Shown here in pieces: positions 37,345 through 44,191 of a stretch of DNA of 64,000 bases. Each line of letters opens with the position of its first letter. Within the stretch, counting starts at the first letter, position 1. Position numbers and translations under genes: made by a program. The notes below the pieces were generated by a model that saw only the letters and a list, made by a program, of their open reading frames with translations, made no database searches and was not told where the DNA came from. The DNA comes from Oceanicella actignis (GTDB lineage Bacteria; Pseudomonadota; Alphaproteobacteria; Rhodobacterales; Rhodobacteraceae), in the NCBI RefSeq assembly GCF_008124525.1, contig NZ_VNHJ01000007.1, positions 143,592-207,591 on the forward strand, written 5' to 3'.

Positions 37345-37992
37345 TCAGGCGGCGTCGAGCCCCTCGGAGGACAGCAGCGTCAGCCCCTGGCGCACGTCGG
37401 CGCGGATGGCCAGGCGCAGCCCGGCCTCGTCGCCCGCCGCCAGCGCGGCGATGGCCTTGCGGTGATAGTCCATCACCCGGCCCATCCCGATGCGCCCATA
37501 CAGGGCGCGCATGGACGGCCCCATCTGCAGCCAGACGGTTTCGGCCACGGCCAGCATCGCGGGCGCGTGGGCGCGCAGGTAAAGCGTGCGGTGGAACTCG
37601 ATGTTCGCGCGCACATAACCCGCGGCGTCGCCGTTCTCGAGCATGTCGTCGATCTCGGCGTCCATGCGCTTGAGCCGCTCGATCAGGCTGAAATGCGCCC
37701 GCGGCAGGGCGCGCGCGGCCAGCTCGGGCTCGAGCAGCGCGCGGATGGCGGCCAGCTCCTCGACGCGCTGGGGCGTGAGCACAGGCGCCGAGACGCGCCC
37801 CGAGGCCGAGATCGCCAGCGCCCCCTCGGCCGCCAGGCGGCGCACGGCCTCGCGCACCGGGGTCATCGACACGCCCAGCTCGGCCGCCACGCCGCGCAGC
37901 GTCACCGCCTGGCCGGGCGCCAGCTCGCCATGCAGGATCTTCCGGCGCAGGCGCCGATAGACGCGCTCATGCGCGGTCGCCCCTTCGTCCAT
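37345..37992 (-). CDS. GntR-family regulator with FCD domain
   Basis: 215 residues. N-terminal winged helix-turn-helix (HERVYRRLRRKILHGELAPGQ then ELGVSMTPVREAVRRL, about 7-50) and a C-terminal all-helical FCD domain with the metal-type histidines (EFHRTLYLRAH near 132 and DYHRKAIAAL near 173). FadR/FCD regulators bind small organic acids or amines. GGGAGA precedes ATG 37992. A 14-bp perfect palindrome lies 26 bases upstream between this gene and the agmatinase, so it very probably regulates itself, the aminotransferase pair and the agmatinase. Confidence 0.9.
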   Translation of the reverse strand: MDEGATAHERVYRRLRRKILHGELAPGQAVTLRGVAAELGVSMTPVREAVRRLAAEGALAISASGRVSAPVLTPQRVEELAAIRALLEPELAARALPRAHFSLIERLKRMDAEIDDMLENGDAAGYVRANIEFHRTLYLRAHAPAMLAVAETVWLQMGPSMRALYGRIGMGRVMDYHRKAIAALAAGDEAGLRLAIRADVRQGLTLLSSEGLDAA

Positions 37993-38017
37993 CTTGCTCT
38001 CCCGCCGGTTTTCCTAT

Positions 38018-38031
38018 TTTGTGATCACAAA
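38018..38031. promoter_or_regulatory. GntR-type palindromic operator
   Basis: TTTGTGATCACAAA, a perfect 14-base palindrome in the only A+T-rich stretch of the gntR-agmatinase divergent region. The TGTGATCACA-like core suits a dimeric GntR/FCD regulator, here most simply the adjacent gene product. A CRP-like site is possible but its core is shorter than the CRP consensus. Confidence 0.7.
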
Positions 38032-38072
38032 CGCATCCCATGTCAACACGCCCGCCCAACCGGAGCCGATTC

Positions 38073-39023
38073 ATGACCGATCCCCATCGCCGCGACTACG
38101 CCTTCATGGCCGAAGACCCCAAGGCCGTCACCCATGACGAGCAGATGTTCTCTGGCGCGCTCAGCTTCTGCCGGCGCAAATACGCGCGCGACCTGACCGG
38201 CGCCGACGTGGCGGTGGTCGGCGTGCCCTTCGACGCCTCGGTCACCAACCGGCCCGGCGCGCGCTTCGGCCCGCGGGCGGTGCGGGCGGCCTCGGCGCAG
38301 CTGGGCTGGTCGCGCTTCTGGCCCAGCGCCTTCGATCCGTTCGAGCGGCTGAACGTGGTCGATTGGGGCGACGTGCACATTCCCCACGGGCGCCCCGATT
38401 CGATTCCCGCCCAGATCGAATCGGCCATGGGCGCGATCCTGGACGCCGGCGCCACGCCGCTGGCCATCGGGGGCGATCACTTCACCACCTACCCCGCCCT
38501 GCGCGCGCATGCCGCGCGGCTCGGCCGGCCGCTGGCGCTGGTGCAGTTCGACGCGCACACCGACACCTGGAAGGCCGATCCCGACTGGATCGACCACGGC
38601 ACCATGTTCCACACCGCCGTGCAGGAGGGAATCATCGACCCCGCGCGCTCGATCCAGGTGGGCATCCGCACCACCAACGACGACCCCGAGGGAATCGAGG
38701 TCTACGACGCGATCAAGGTGCATGAGCGCGGCGCGGCCGCCGCGGCCGAGGCCATCCGCCGCCGCGTGGGCGATGCGCCGGTCTATCTGACCTTCGACAT
38801 CGACTGCCTCGACCCCGCCTTCGCGCCGGGCACGGGCACGCCCGTCTGCGGCGGGCTGGCCAGCTGGCAGGCGCTGGCGATCCTGCGCGGGCTGTCGGGC
38901 ATCCGCCTGACGGGCATGGACGTGGTCGAGGTGGCCCCCGCCTACGACGTGGCCGAGATCACCGCGCTGGCGGGCGCGACGATCGCGCTGCAGCTTCTGT
39001 GCCTGTTCGCCGAGCGCCCCTGA
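38073..39023 (+). CDS. speB: agmatinase/ureohydrolase
   Basis: 316 residues, arginase-fold binuclear manganese enzyme. Metal-ligand motifs are in order: GGDHFTTYPAL (His, about residue 134), QFDAHTDTWKADPD (DAHxD, about 157) and FDIDCLDPAFAPG (DxDxxDP, about 238). It hydrolyses agmatine to putrescine and urea; guanidinobutyrase is the main alternative. ATG 38073 with GGAG seven bases upstream was preferred to ATG 38040. Divergent from the GntR gene across the palindromic operator. Together with the aminotransferase it makes an agmatine-putrescine-aminobutyraldehyde route. Confidence 0.88.
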   Translation: MTDPHRRDYAFMAEDPKAVTHDEQMFSGALSFCRRKYARDLTGADVAVVGVPFDASVTNRPGARFGPRAVRAASAQLGWSRFWPSAFDPFERLNVVDWGDVHIPHGRPDSIPAQIESAMGAILDAGATPLAIGGDHFTTYPALRAHAARLGRPLALVQFDAHTDTWKADPDWIDHGTMFHTAVQEGIIDPARSIQVGIRTTNDDPEGIEVYDAIKVHERGAAAAAEAIRRRVGDAPVYLTFDIDCLDPAFAPGTGTPVCGGLASWQALAILRGLSGIRLTGMDVVEVAPAYDVAEITALAGATIALQLLCLFAERP

Positions 39024-39047
39024 CGGCCCCGCGCCCCGCGGCGACGC

Positions 39048-39076
39048 TCGACGCGGGGCGCGGTTCGGGCTAAGGC
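39048..39076 (+). promoter_or_regulatory. promoter of yciB, predicting a leaderless mRNA
   Basis: TCGACG (39048-39053), 17 bases, TAAGGC (39071-39076). The -10 box ends six bases before ATG 39083, so transcription would begin at or next to the start codon. No ribosome-binding site lies before that ATG. Confidence 0.45.
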
Positions 39077-39082
39077 AAGGCC

Positions 39083-39670
39083 ATGCCGCAGACCAAGCAC
39101 CCCCACCCGCTCGTCAAGATGGCGCTCGAACTCGGGCCGATCGCCGTCTTCTTCGTCACCTACAGCCGCAGCGACATCTTCACCGCCACGGCGGTGTTCG
39201 TGCCCGTGGTGCTGGCCTCGCTGGCCGCGAGCTGGGCGCTGACGCGCAGCCTGCCGCGCATGGCCGTGGTCACGGCGGTGGTGGTGACGGTGTTCGGCGG
39301 GCTGACGCTGTGGCTTCAGGACGCGACCTTCATCAAGATGAAGCCGACCATCGTGAACCTGATCTTCGCGGCCATGCTGGGCTGGGGCCTGCTGCGCGGG
39401 CAGTCCTACATCCGCTACCTGATGGGCGACGCGCTGTCGCTGACCGACGAGGGGTGGATGGCCTTCACCCGCCGCTGGGCGCTGTTCTTCGTGTTCATGG
39501 CGGCGCTGAACGAGCTGGTCTGGCGCACGCAGAGCGAAGCCTTCTGGGTCTCGTTCAAGACCTTCGGCAGTCCGCTGATCTCGCTGGCCTTCATCGCGGC
39601 GCAGACGGGCCTGCTGCGCCGCCACGCCGCGCCCGAGGACAAGGCCGACGACGCGCCCCCGCAGGGCTGA
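39083..39670 (+). CDS. yciB: inner membrane septation/intermembrane protein (YciB/IspZ)
   Basis: 195 residues with five or so membrane helices. The family pattern begins LVKMALELGPIAVFFVTYSR and continues with ATFIKMKPTIVNLIFAAMLG, then the W-x-x-L/F-T-x-R-W sequence (WMAFTRRWALFFVFMAALNE) that identifies YciB/IspZ. The protein supports septum formation and envelope integrity. The C-terminal tail (EDKADDAPPQG) is short and charged. No Shine-Dalgarno sequence is visible before ATG 39083. It lies 59 bases after agmatinase, but has its own promoter-like sequence, and is convergent with ccmG. Confidence 0.92.
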   Translation: MPQTKHPHPLVKMALELGPIAVFFVTYSRSDIFTATAVFVPVVLASLAASWALTRSLPRMAVVTAVVVTVFGGLTLWLQDATFIKMKPTIVNLIFAAMLGWGLLRGQSYIRYLMGDALSLTDEGWMAFTRRWALFFVFMAALNELVWRTQSEAFWVSFKTFGSPLISLAFIAAQTGLLRRHAAPEDKADDAPPQG

Positions 39671-39764
39671 AGGGCGGCGCGCCGGCCGGCGACGGGTTCG
39701 CGCAGGCGGGTTCGCGCCGGTGGGCCGCCCCTTCGGCCGAGCCGGGGCGAAGGGCGCGGCGCCC

Positions 39765-40328
39765 TCAGCCCTGCCAGCCCGCGGCGCGCAGGGCGGGAAG
39801 GATCTTCGTCTCGAGATCGTCGTTCTGAATGGGGCCGACATGCTTGTAGGCGATGCGCCCCTGGCCGTCGACGACGAAGCTTTCGGGCACGCCGTAGACG
39901 CCCCACTCGATCGCCGCGCGGCCCTTCTCGTCGGCGCCCACCTGCGCGAAGGGGTCGCCCTCCTCCTCGAGGAAGCGCAGCGCATTGGCGCGGCTGTCCT
40001 TGTAGTTGATGCCGTAAACCGGCACGCCCAGCGCCTTGAGCTGCATGAGGAACGGGTGCTCGACCCGGCAGGGGCCGCACCAGCTGGCCCAGATGTTGAC
40101 CATCTTCACCCCCGGCGCGCGCAGCAGCGCCGAGTCGAGCGGCGGCTCGCCCTCGCGCAGGCCGGGCAGCGAGAATTCGGGAACCGGCTTCGAGACGAGC
40201 GGGCTTGGCAGCGTCTCGTGATCGCGCCCGAGCCCGCCCCAGAACATCGCCGCGATCAGCGCGAACACGGCCAGCGGCAGCAGGGCCATGCGATGGCGGG
40301 CGAAAAAGGACGGCGGCCGTTGGGACAT
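39765..40328 (-). CDS. ccmG: cytochrome c maturation thiol:disulfide oxidoreductase CcmG/DsbE
   Basis: 187 residues. One N-terminal membrane anchor (HRMALLPLAVFALIAAMFWG, about 12-31) and a periplasmic thioredoxin domain with the active site WASWCGPC (about residue 85) and cis-proline region YGVPESFVVDGQG. It reduces apocytochrome c cysteines before haem attachment. AGGAG lies seven bases before ATG 40328. Last gene of ccmC-ccmD-ccmG on the minus strand; ccmA, ccmB, ccmE, ccmF and ccmH are not in the window. Confidence 0.94.
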   Translation of the reverse strand: MSQRPPSFFARHRMALLPLAVFALIAAMFWGGLGRDHETLPSPLVSKPVPEFSLPGLREGEPPLDSALLRAPGVKMVNIWASWCGPCRVEHPFLMQLKALGVPVYGINYKDSRANALRFLEEEGDPFAQVGADEKGRAAIEWGVYGVPESFVVDGQGRIAYKHVGPIQNDDLETKILPALRAAGWQG

Positions 40329-40368
40329 GGACAGGCTCCTTGCGTGGCTCGGGGCGGGCGAAAGGCGC

Positions 40369-40530
40369 TCAGCGCGGACGGCGCGGGGCCTCGGCCTCGA
40401 GCGCTTCCAGCTCGCGCCGCACGCGCCGCGCCTCGATGGCGCTGAACAGGGCGACGAGGCCCAGAACGGCCAGCGTCACGCCCCAGCTGCCCAGAACGTA
40501 AAGCGTGTATTTTCCAAGGTCAGGCAACAT
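40369..40530 (-). CDS. ccmD: haem exporter protein CcmD
   Basis: 53 residues, easily missed because it is so short. Sequence begins MLPDLGKYTLYVLGSWGVTL; one membrane helix (about 8-30: YTLYVLGSWGVTLAVLGLVA) is followed by a basic/acidic cytoplasmic tail (EARRVRRELEALEAEA), the standard CcmD topology. It helps release haem-loaded CcmE from the CcmABC complex. ATG 40530 overlaps the ccmC stop by 11 bases and the gene ends 41 bases before ccmG. Confidence 0.9.
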   Translation of the reverse strand: MLPDLGKYTLYVLGSWGVTLAVLGLVALFSAIEARRVRRELEALEAEAPRRPR

Positions 40531-41296
40531 CGGCGGCTCCCTCCAGCGCGCCCTCGCGCGCCTCCTCGGCGCGGGCGCGCGCCATGCGCAGCGCGCGGAT
40601 GCGGCGGCGGCGGATCTCGGTGCGCGTGCGCAGCAGCAACAGCGCCAGGAAGAACAGCGCGAAGCCCGCGATCATGGCCAGCAGCGGCCAGTAGAAGGCG
40701 TCGTCGACGTTCTCCTTCGCATCCAGCGACAGGGATGCGCCCTGATGCAGCCCCTGGTTCCAGAACAGCACCGCATAGCGCGACACCACCGCGAACACCG
40801 TTCCCACCAGGCACAGCACCGAGGTCAGGTCCGCCGCCGCGTCCGGGTCCTCGATCGCCGCCCAGAGGGCGATGTAGCCGACATAGAACAGGAACAGGAT
40901 CAGGAACGAGGTCAGCCGCGGGTCCCAGACCCAGGGCGCGCCCCACATGGGCTGGCCCCACATGGCGCCCGTCGCCAGCGCGATGGCGGTCATGGCCGCG
41001 CCGATCGGCGCCGCCGCCTTCGCCGCCAGCGCCGAGACGTGATGCCTGCGCACCAGCCAGATCACCGAGGCCACGGCCATCATCGCGTAGATGTTGATGG
41101 CCATCAGCGCCGAGGGCACGTGCACGAACAGGATCTTGACAGTCGAGCCCTGCCGGTAGTCGTCGGGCGTCAGGAAGAAGCCCCAGACCGTCCCCACAAG
41201 CAGCGCCAACGCCGCGCCGCCCGCGCACCAGGGCAGCGCGGCGGCGGACAGGCGCATGAAGCGGGCCGGATTGGCCAGTTCCCAGATCGATCTCAT
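40520..41296 (-). CDS. ccmC: haem handling protein CcmC
   Basis: 258 residues with six membrane helices. The tryptophan-rich haem-binding WWD loop reads GQPMWGAPWVWDPRLTS (about 112-128), and the flanking histidines in ILFVHVPSALMA and LFWNQGLHQGAS are the conserved haem ligands. It loads haem onto CcmE with CcmA, CcmB and CcmD. ATG 41296 (MRSIWELANPARF) matches the family N-terminus; an ATG at 41332 lies inside a strong hairpin and is less likely. No clear ribosome-binding site is visible before ATG 41296. Confidence 0.93.
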   Translation of the reverse strand: MRSIWELANPARFMRLSAAALPWCAGGAALALLVGTVWGFFLTPDDYRQGSTVKILFVHVPSALMAINIYAMMAVASVIWLVRRHHVSALAAKAAAPIGAAMTAIALATGAMWGQPMWGAPWVWDPRLTSFLILFLFYVGYIALWAAIEDPDAAADLTSVLCLVGTVFAVVSRYAVLFWNQGLHQGASLSLDAKENVDDAFYWPLLAMIAGFALFFLALLLLRTRTEIRRRRIRALRMARARAEEAREGALEGAADVA

Positions 41297-41309
41297 GGCA
41301 CTGCATGTA

Positions 41310-41347
41310 GCGACCATTGCGCCTTGCGGCAACGGCGCAATGGTCGC
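41310..41347. promoter_or_regulatory. 14-bp perfect inverted repeat ahead of ccmC
   Basis: GCGACCATTGCGCC (41310-41323) and GGCGCAATGGTCGC (41334-41347) pair perfectly around a 10-base centre that itself can form three pairs (TTG/CAA). It lies 14 bases before the ccmC start codon on the minus strand. No T-run follows on either side, so a regulatory hairpin or a protein-binding palindrome is more likely than a terminator. Confidence 0.75.
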
Positions 41348-41484
41348 GCCTGCCGCTCGCCGGGCCGGCGCGCCGGTCCCTGCGCAGCCCGCAGCGGCCG
41401 CGCCCTGGCCCCCGCCCTGGCCCGTCCTGCGCGTCGCCCGTCGGCGCGGGCGGGCCGCGGCGCGCCCATGCCCCGCCGCGGCCC

Positions 41485-41513
41485 TTTCGCGCCCGGGCGC
41501 GAGCGGCTAAACC
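41485..41513 (+). promoter_or_regulatory. probable promoter of the gamma-glutamyltransferase gene
   Basis: TTTCGC (41485-41490), 17 bases, TAAACC (41508-41513), about 46 bases before ATG 41560. The -35 box equals that of the RNase T2 promoter. Weak evidence, by eye. Confidence 0.35.
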
Positions 41514-41559
41514 CTTGCCGGGCGCATCGCGCCGCCCCCGCCCTGACAGGAGCCTCGCC

Positions 41560-43080
41560 ATGACCGCCGCCTTCGCCGTCGCCGCCGGACATCAGCTGAC
41601 CGCCGAAGCCGCCGCCGCCGTGCTGCGCGAGGGCGGCTCGGCCGTCGACGCCTGCATCGCCGGCGCGCTGACCGCCTGCGTGGCCGAGCCGGTGCTGGCC
41701 TCGCTGCTTGGCGGCGGCTTCCTGACCGTGCGCCCGCCGCGGGGCAAGGCGCAGGTGCTGGACTTCTTCGTGCACACGCCGCGCCGCCGCCCCCCCGCGC
41801 GCGAGCTGGACCTGCGCGAGATCCACGCCGATTTCGGCGACGCCACGCAGGCCTTCCACATCGGCGCGGGCACGATCGCCGCGCCAGGGGTCGCGCGCGG
41901 ACTGGCCGAGGCGCATGCGCGCTTCGGCCGCGTTCCCATGCGCGAGCTGGCCGCCCCCGCCGTCGCGGCCGCGCGCGAGGGCGTGGCGCTGACCGACTTC
42001 CAGGCCGAGGTGCTGCGCATCGTCGCGCCCATCTTCGGCGCCTCGGCGCCCGCGCGCGCGCTGTATTTCCGCGGCGACGCCCCCGCGCCCGCCGGCGAGA
42101 CGCTGCGCAATCCCGAGCTGGCCGACGTGCTCGAGGTGTTCGCCATCGAGGGGCCGCGCTTCGTGCACGAAGGCGAAGTGGCCGCCGCGCTGCTGTCGCT
42201 TTGCGCCGAGGGCGGGGCGCTGACGGCCGAGGACCTGCGCCGATACGCCCCGATCTGGCGCGAGCCGCTGAGCGTCCGGCGCGCGGGGGCGCGGATCGAC
42301 CTCAACCCGCCGCCGGCGCTGGGCGGGGCGCTGAGCGCCTTCGCGCTCGAGCTGCTCGGGCCGGGGGCGCGGGCGATCGACCTTGCGCGGGCCTTCGCGC
42401 TGAGCGCCCGCGCGCGGCTCGAAAGCGGCATCGATCAGGATGCGGCGGCCGGGGCCGCGCGGCTTCTGTCCGGGGAATCGCTGGCGCTGTGGCGCGCGCG
42501 CCTTGCGGGCGCCAGGGCCGCGACGCGCGGCACCACCCATGTCTCGGCGGTGGACCGCGACGGCTTCGCCGCGGCGCTGACGCTGTCGAACGGCGAGGGC
42601 TGCGGGCTGATCGCGCCGGGCTGCGGGATCATGCCCAACAACATGCTGGGCGAAGAGGACCTGTGCCCCGACGGCCCCGACGCCTGGCCCGAGGACGCGC
42701 GCCTTGCCTCGATGATGGCGCCGGCGGTCGTCTCGTGGCCCGATGGCGCGGTGATGGCCATCGGCTCGGGCGGCTCGAACCGGATCCGCACGGCCATGGC
42801 GCAGACGCTGCGCCTGATCCTGGACGAGGGCGCGCCCCCCGACGTCGCCCTCGCGGCGCCGCGCCTGCATGTCGAGGGCGCGCGCGATCCGCAGGTCGAT
42901 TTCGAGGACCGCTTTCCCGAAGATCAGCGCGCCGAGCTTCTGGCCGCCTTTCCCGAGGCGCGCCCATGGCCGCGCGACAGCATGTTCTTCGGCGGGGTGC
43001 ACGCCGCCCTGCGCGATGCGCGCGGAGGCGTGGCGGCGGCGGGCGACCACCGCCGCGACGGCGCGGCGCGGCTGGGCTAG
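41560..43080 (+). CDS. gamma-glutamyltransferase family protein
   Basis: 506 residues, Ntn-hydrolase. The N-terminal large-subunit part has GHQLTAEAAAAVLREGGSAVDA and LASLLGGGFLTVR. The autoprocessing threonine is in RGTTHVSAVDRDGFA (about 326), and the glycine loop is IGSGGSNRIRTAM (about 405). It is shorter than the 550-580 residues of typical GGT and lacks a signal peptide, so it is probably cytoplasmic and may act on other gamma-glutamyl or cephalosporin-like amides. AGGAG lies seven bases before ATG 41560. Convergent with the TauE/SafE gene. Confidence 0.87.
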   Translation: MTAAFAVAAGHQLTAEAAAAVLREGGSAVDACIAGALTACVAEPVLASLLGGGFLTVRPPRGKAQVLDFFVHTPRRRPPARELDLREIHADFGDATQAFHIGAGTIAAPGVARGLAEAHARFGRVPMRELAAPAVAAAREGVALTDFQAEVLRIVAPIFGASAPARALYFRGDAPAPAGETLRNPELADVLEVFAIEGPRFVHEGEVAAALLSLCAEGGALTAEDLRRYAPIWREPLSVRRAGARIDLNPPPALGGALSAFALELLGPGARAIDLARAFALSARARLESGIDQDAAAGAARLLSGESLALWRARLAGARAATRGTTHVSAVDRDGFAAALTLSNGEGCGLIAPGCGIMPNNMLGEEDLCPDGPDAWPEDARLASMMAPAVVSWPDGAVMAIGSGGSNRIRTAMAQTLRLILDEGAPPDVALAAPRLHVEGARDPQVDFEDRFPEDQRAELLAAFPEARPWPRDSMFFGGVHAALRDARGGVAAAGDHRRDGAARLG

Positions 43081-43117
43081 ACCGCGCCGGCCGCGCGCGC
43101 CCCTCGGCGCCCCGCCT

Positions 43118-43897
43118 TCAGAACAAGGCGCGGCGCAGCAGGTTCAGCCCCGCCAGCGTCAGCACCGCCAGGGTCGCCTGGCGAAAGCGCCGCTGGTCCA
43201 GCCGGTCATGGGCCGCCAGCCCCGCCGCCATCCCGGCCGCGGCGGGCAGGACCATCCACAGCGACAGCGCCCCGCCCGTTCCCGCCAGAAGCCCCGAGCG
43301 CAGATGCGCCGCCGCCAGGATCAGCGATCCCAGCAGAAAGGCGACGCCCTGCGCGCGCACCATCTCGGCCTTGGGCAGCTCGAGCGCGACCAGATACATC
43401 AGGATCGGCGGCCCCCACACGCCCGAAAGCCCGCCGAAGAAACCCGCGACCAGCCCCACCGCCGCCTCGAGCGCGGCCGAGCGCCCGCGCGGGCGCGGCG
43501 GGCGCCAGCCGGCCAGCTGAACCGCGCCGAAGGCCGTCACGCCGCAGCCCAGGATCATGTAAAGCGCCCGGTCCGACAGCATGGTGACCAGCTGCGCCGA
43601 GGCGGCGATGGTGGCGAACATCGTCGCGTTCAGCACCCAGAAGCGCCGCATGCTGGACAGGGCCGGCCGCAGCCCCTGGCGAAAGGTCTGCCAGAGGTTG
43701 GCCGCCACCGAGGGCGCGATCACCGCCGCGATCGCCAGCTGCGCCGACAACGCCGATCCCACCCCCGAGATTGCGATCATCGGCAGGGCGAAGCCGACCG
43801 CGCCCTTGGTGAAGCCGCCCAGGAACATCACGGCAAAGGCCGCCGCCACCGCCGCGGCGCCGAATTGCGTGCAAAGCTGTTCGAGCGCGTCGATCAT
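43118..43897 (-). CDS. TauE/SafE-family membrane permease
   Basis: 259 residues with seven to eight membrane helices. The family repeats are visible: FLGGFTKGAVGFALPMIAIS at the N-terminus (G-F-x-x-G-x-x-G-F) and GLVAGFFGGLSGVWGPPILMYLVAL in the second half (G-x-x-x-G-x-x-G). Members are proposed to export sulfite, sulfoacetate or similar organosulfur anions; none is indicated by neighbours here. Start ATG 43897. It is divergent from the methylsuccinyl-CoA dehydrogenase gene; the gap of ~290 bases holds a 13-bp tandem pair (CCAGTCTCCGCCG twice, near 43930) and the mcd promoter. Confidence 0.85.
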   Translation of the reverse strand: MIDALEQLCTQFGAAAVAAAFAVMFLGGFTKGAVGFALPMIAISGVGSALSAQLAIAAVIAPSVAANLWQTFRQGLRPALSSMRRFWVLNATMFATIAASAQLVTMLSDRALYMILGCGVTAFGAVQLAGWRPPRPRGRSAALEAAVGLVAGFFGGLSGVWGPPILMYLVALELPKAEMVRAQGVAFLLGSLILAAAHLRSGLLAGTGGALSLWMVLPAAAGMAAGLAAHDRLDQRRFRQATLAVLTLAGLNLLRRALF

Positions 43898-44089
43898 CCG
43901 CGATCCATAGCGCGCCGTCTCGCCCCCCGCCAGTCTCCGCCGCCAGTCTCCGCCGCCAGCGCCCCGCCAGCCCGCCGGCGCGGCGGCCGCGCCCCGCGTC
44001 GTCGCCGCGCCGCCCTCGCCTCGCCCGCAAAAGCGCGCGCAAGAAAATTCCCCACCCCGCGCATCGCGCAAAACTATGTTGCCGCGCGC

Positions 44090-44118
44090 TTGACGCTTCC
44101 TCGGCCCGACGCTAGCTT
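44090..44118 (+). promoter_or_regulatory. promoter of mcd with flanking TTGC/GCAA half-sites
   Basis: TTGACG (44090-44095), 17 bases, TAGCTT (44113-44118). Upstream GCAA-N7-TTGC (about 44068-44082) and downstream TTGC-N5-GCAA (about 44138-44150) form inverted pairs on both sides, possible regulator sites. Short-chain acyl-CoA regulators of the RamB/ScfR type act on related pathways and could be tested. Confidence 0.55.
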
Positions 44119-44191
44119 TCGGCGCAGCGCAGCATGATTTGCGCACCGCAACATCGGCCGCCCGGCGCGGCCGCAGCAGGAAGGACGCTCG

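Noticed and set aside
40520..41332. Upstream ATG (41332) as the ccmC start
   Set aside because: It lies within the perfect hairpin arm and adds 12 residues not seen at the usual family N-terminus; ATG 41296 fits CcmC.
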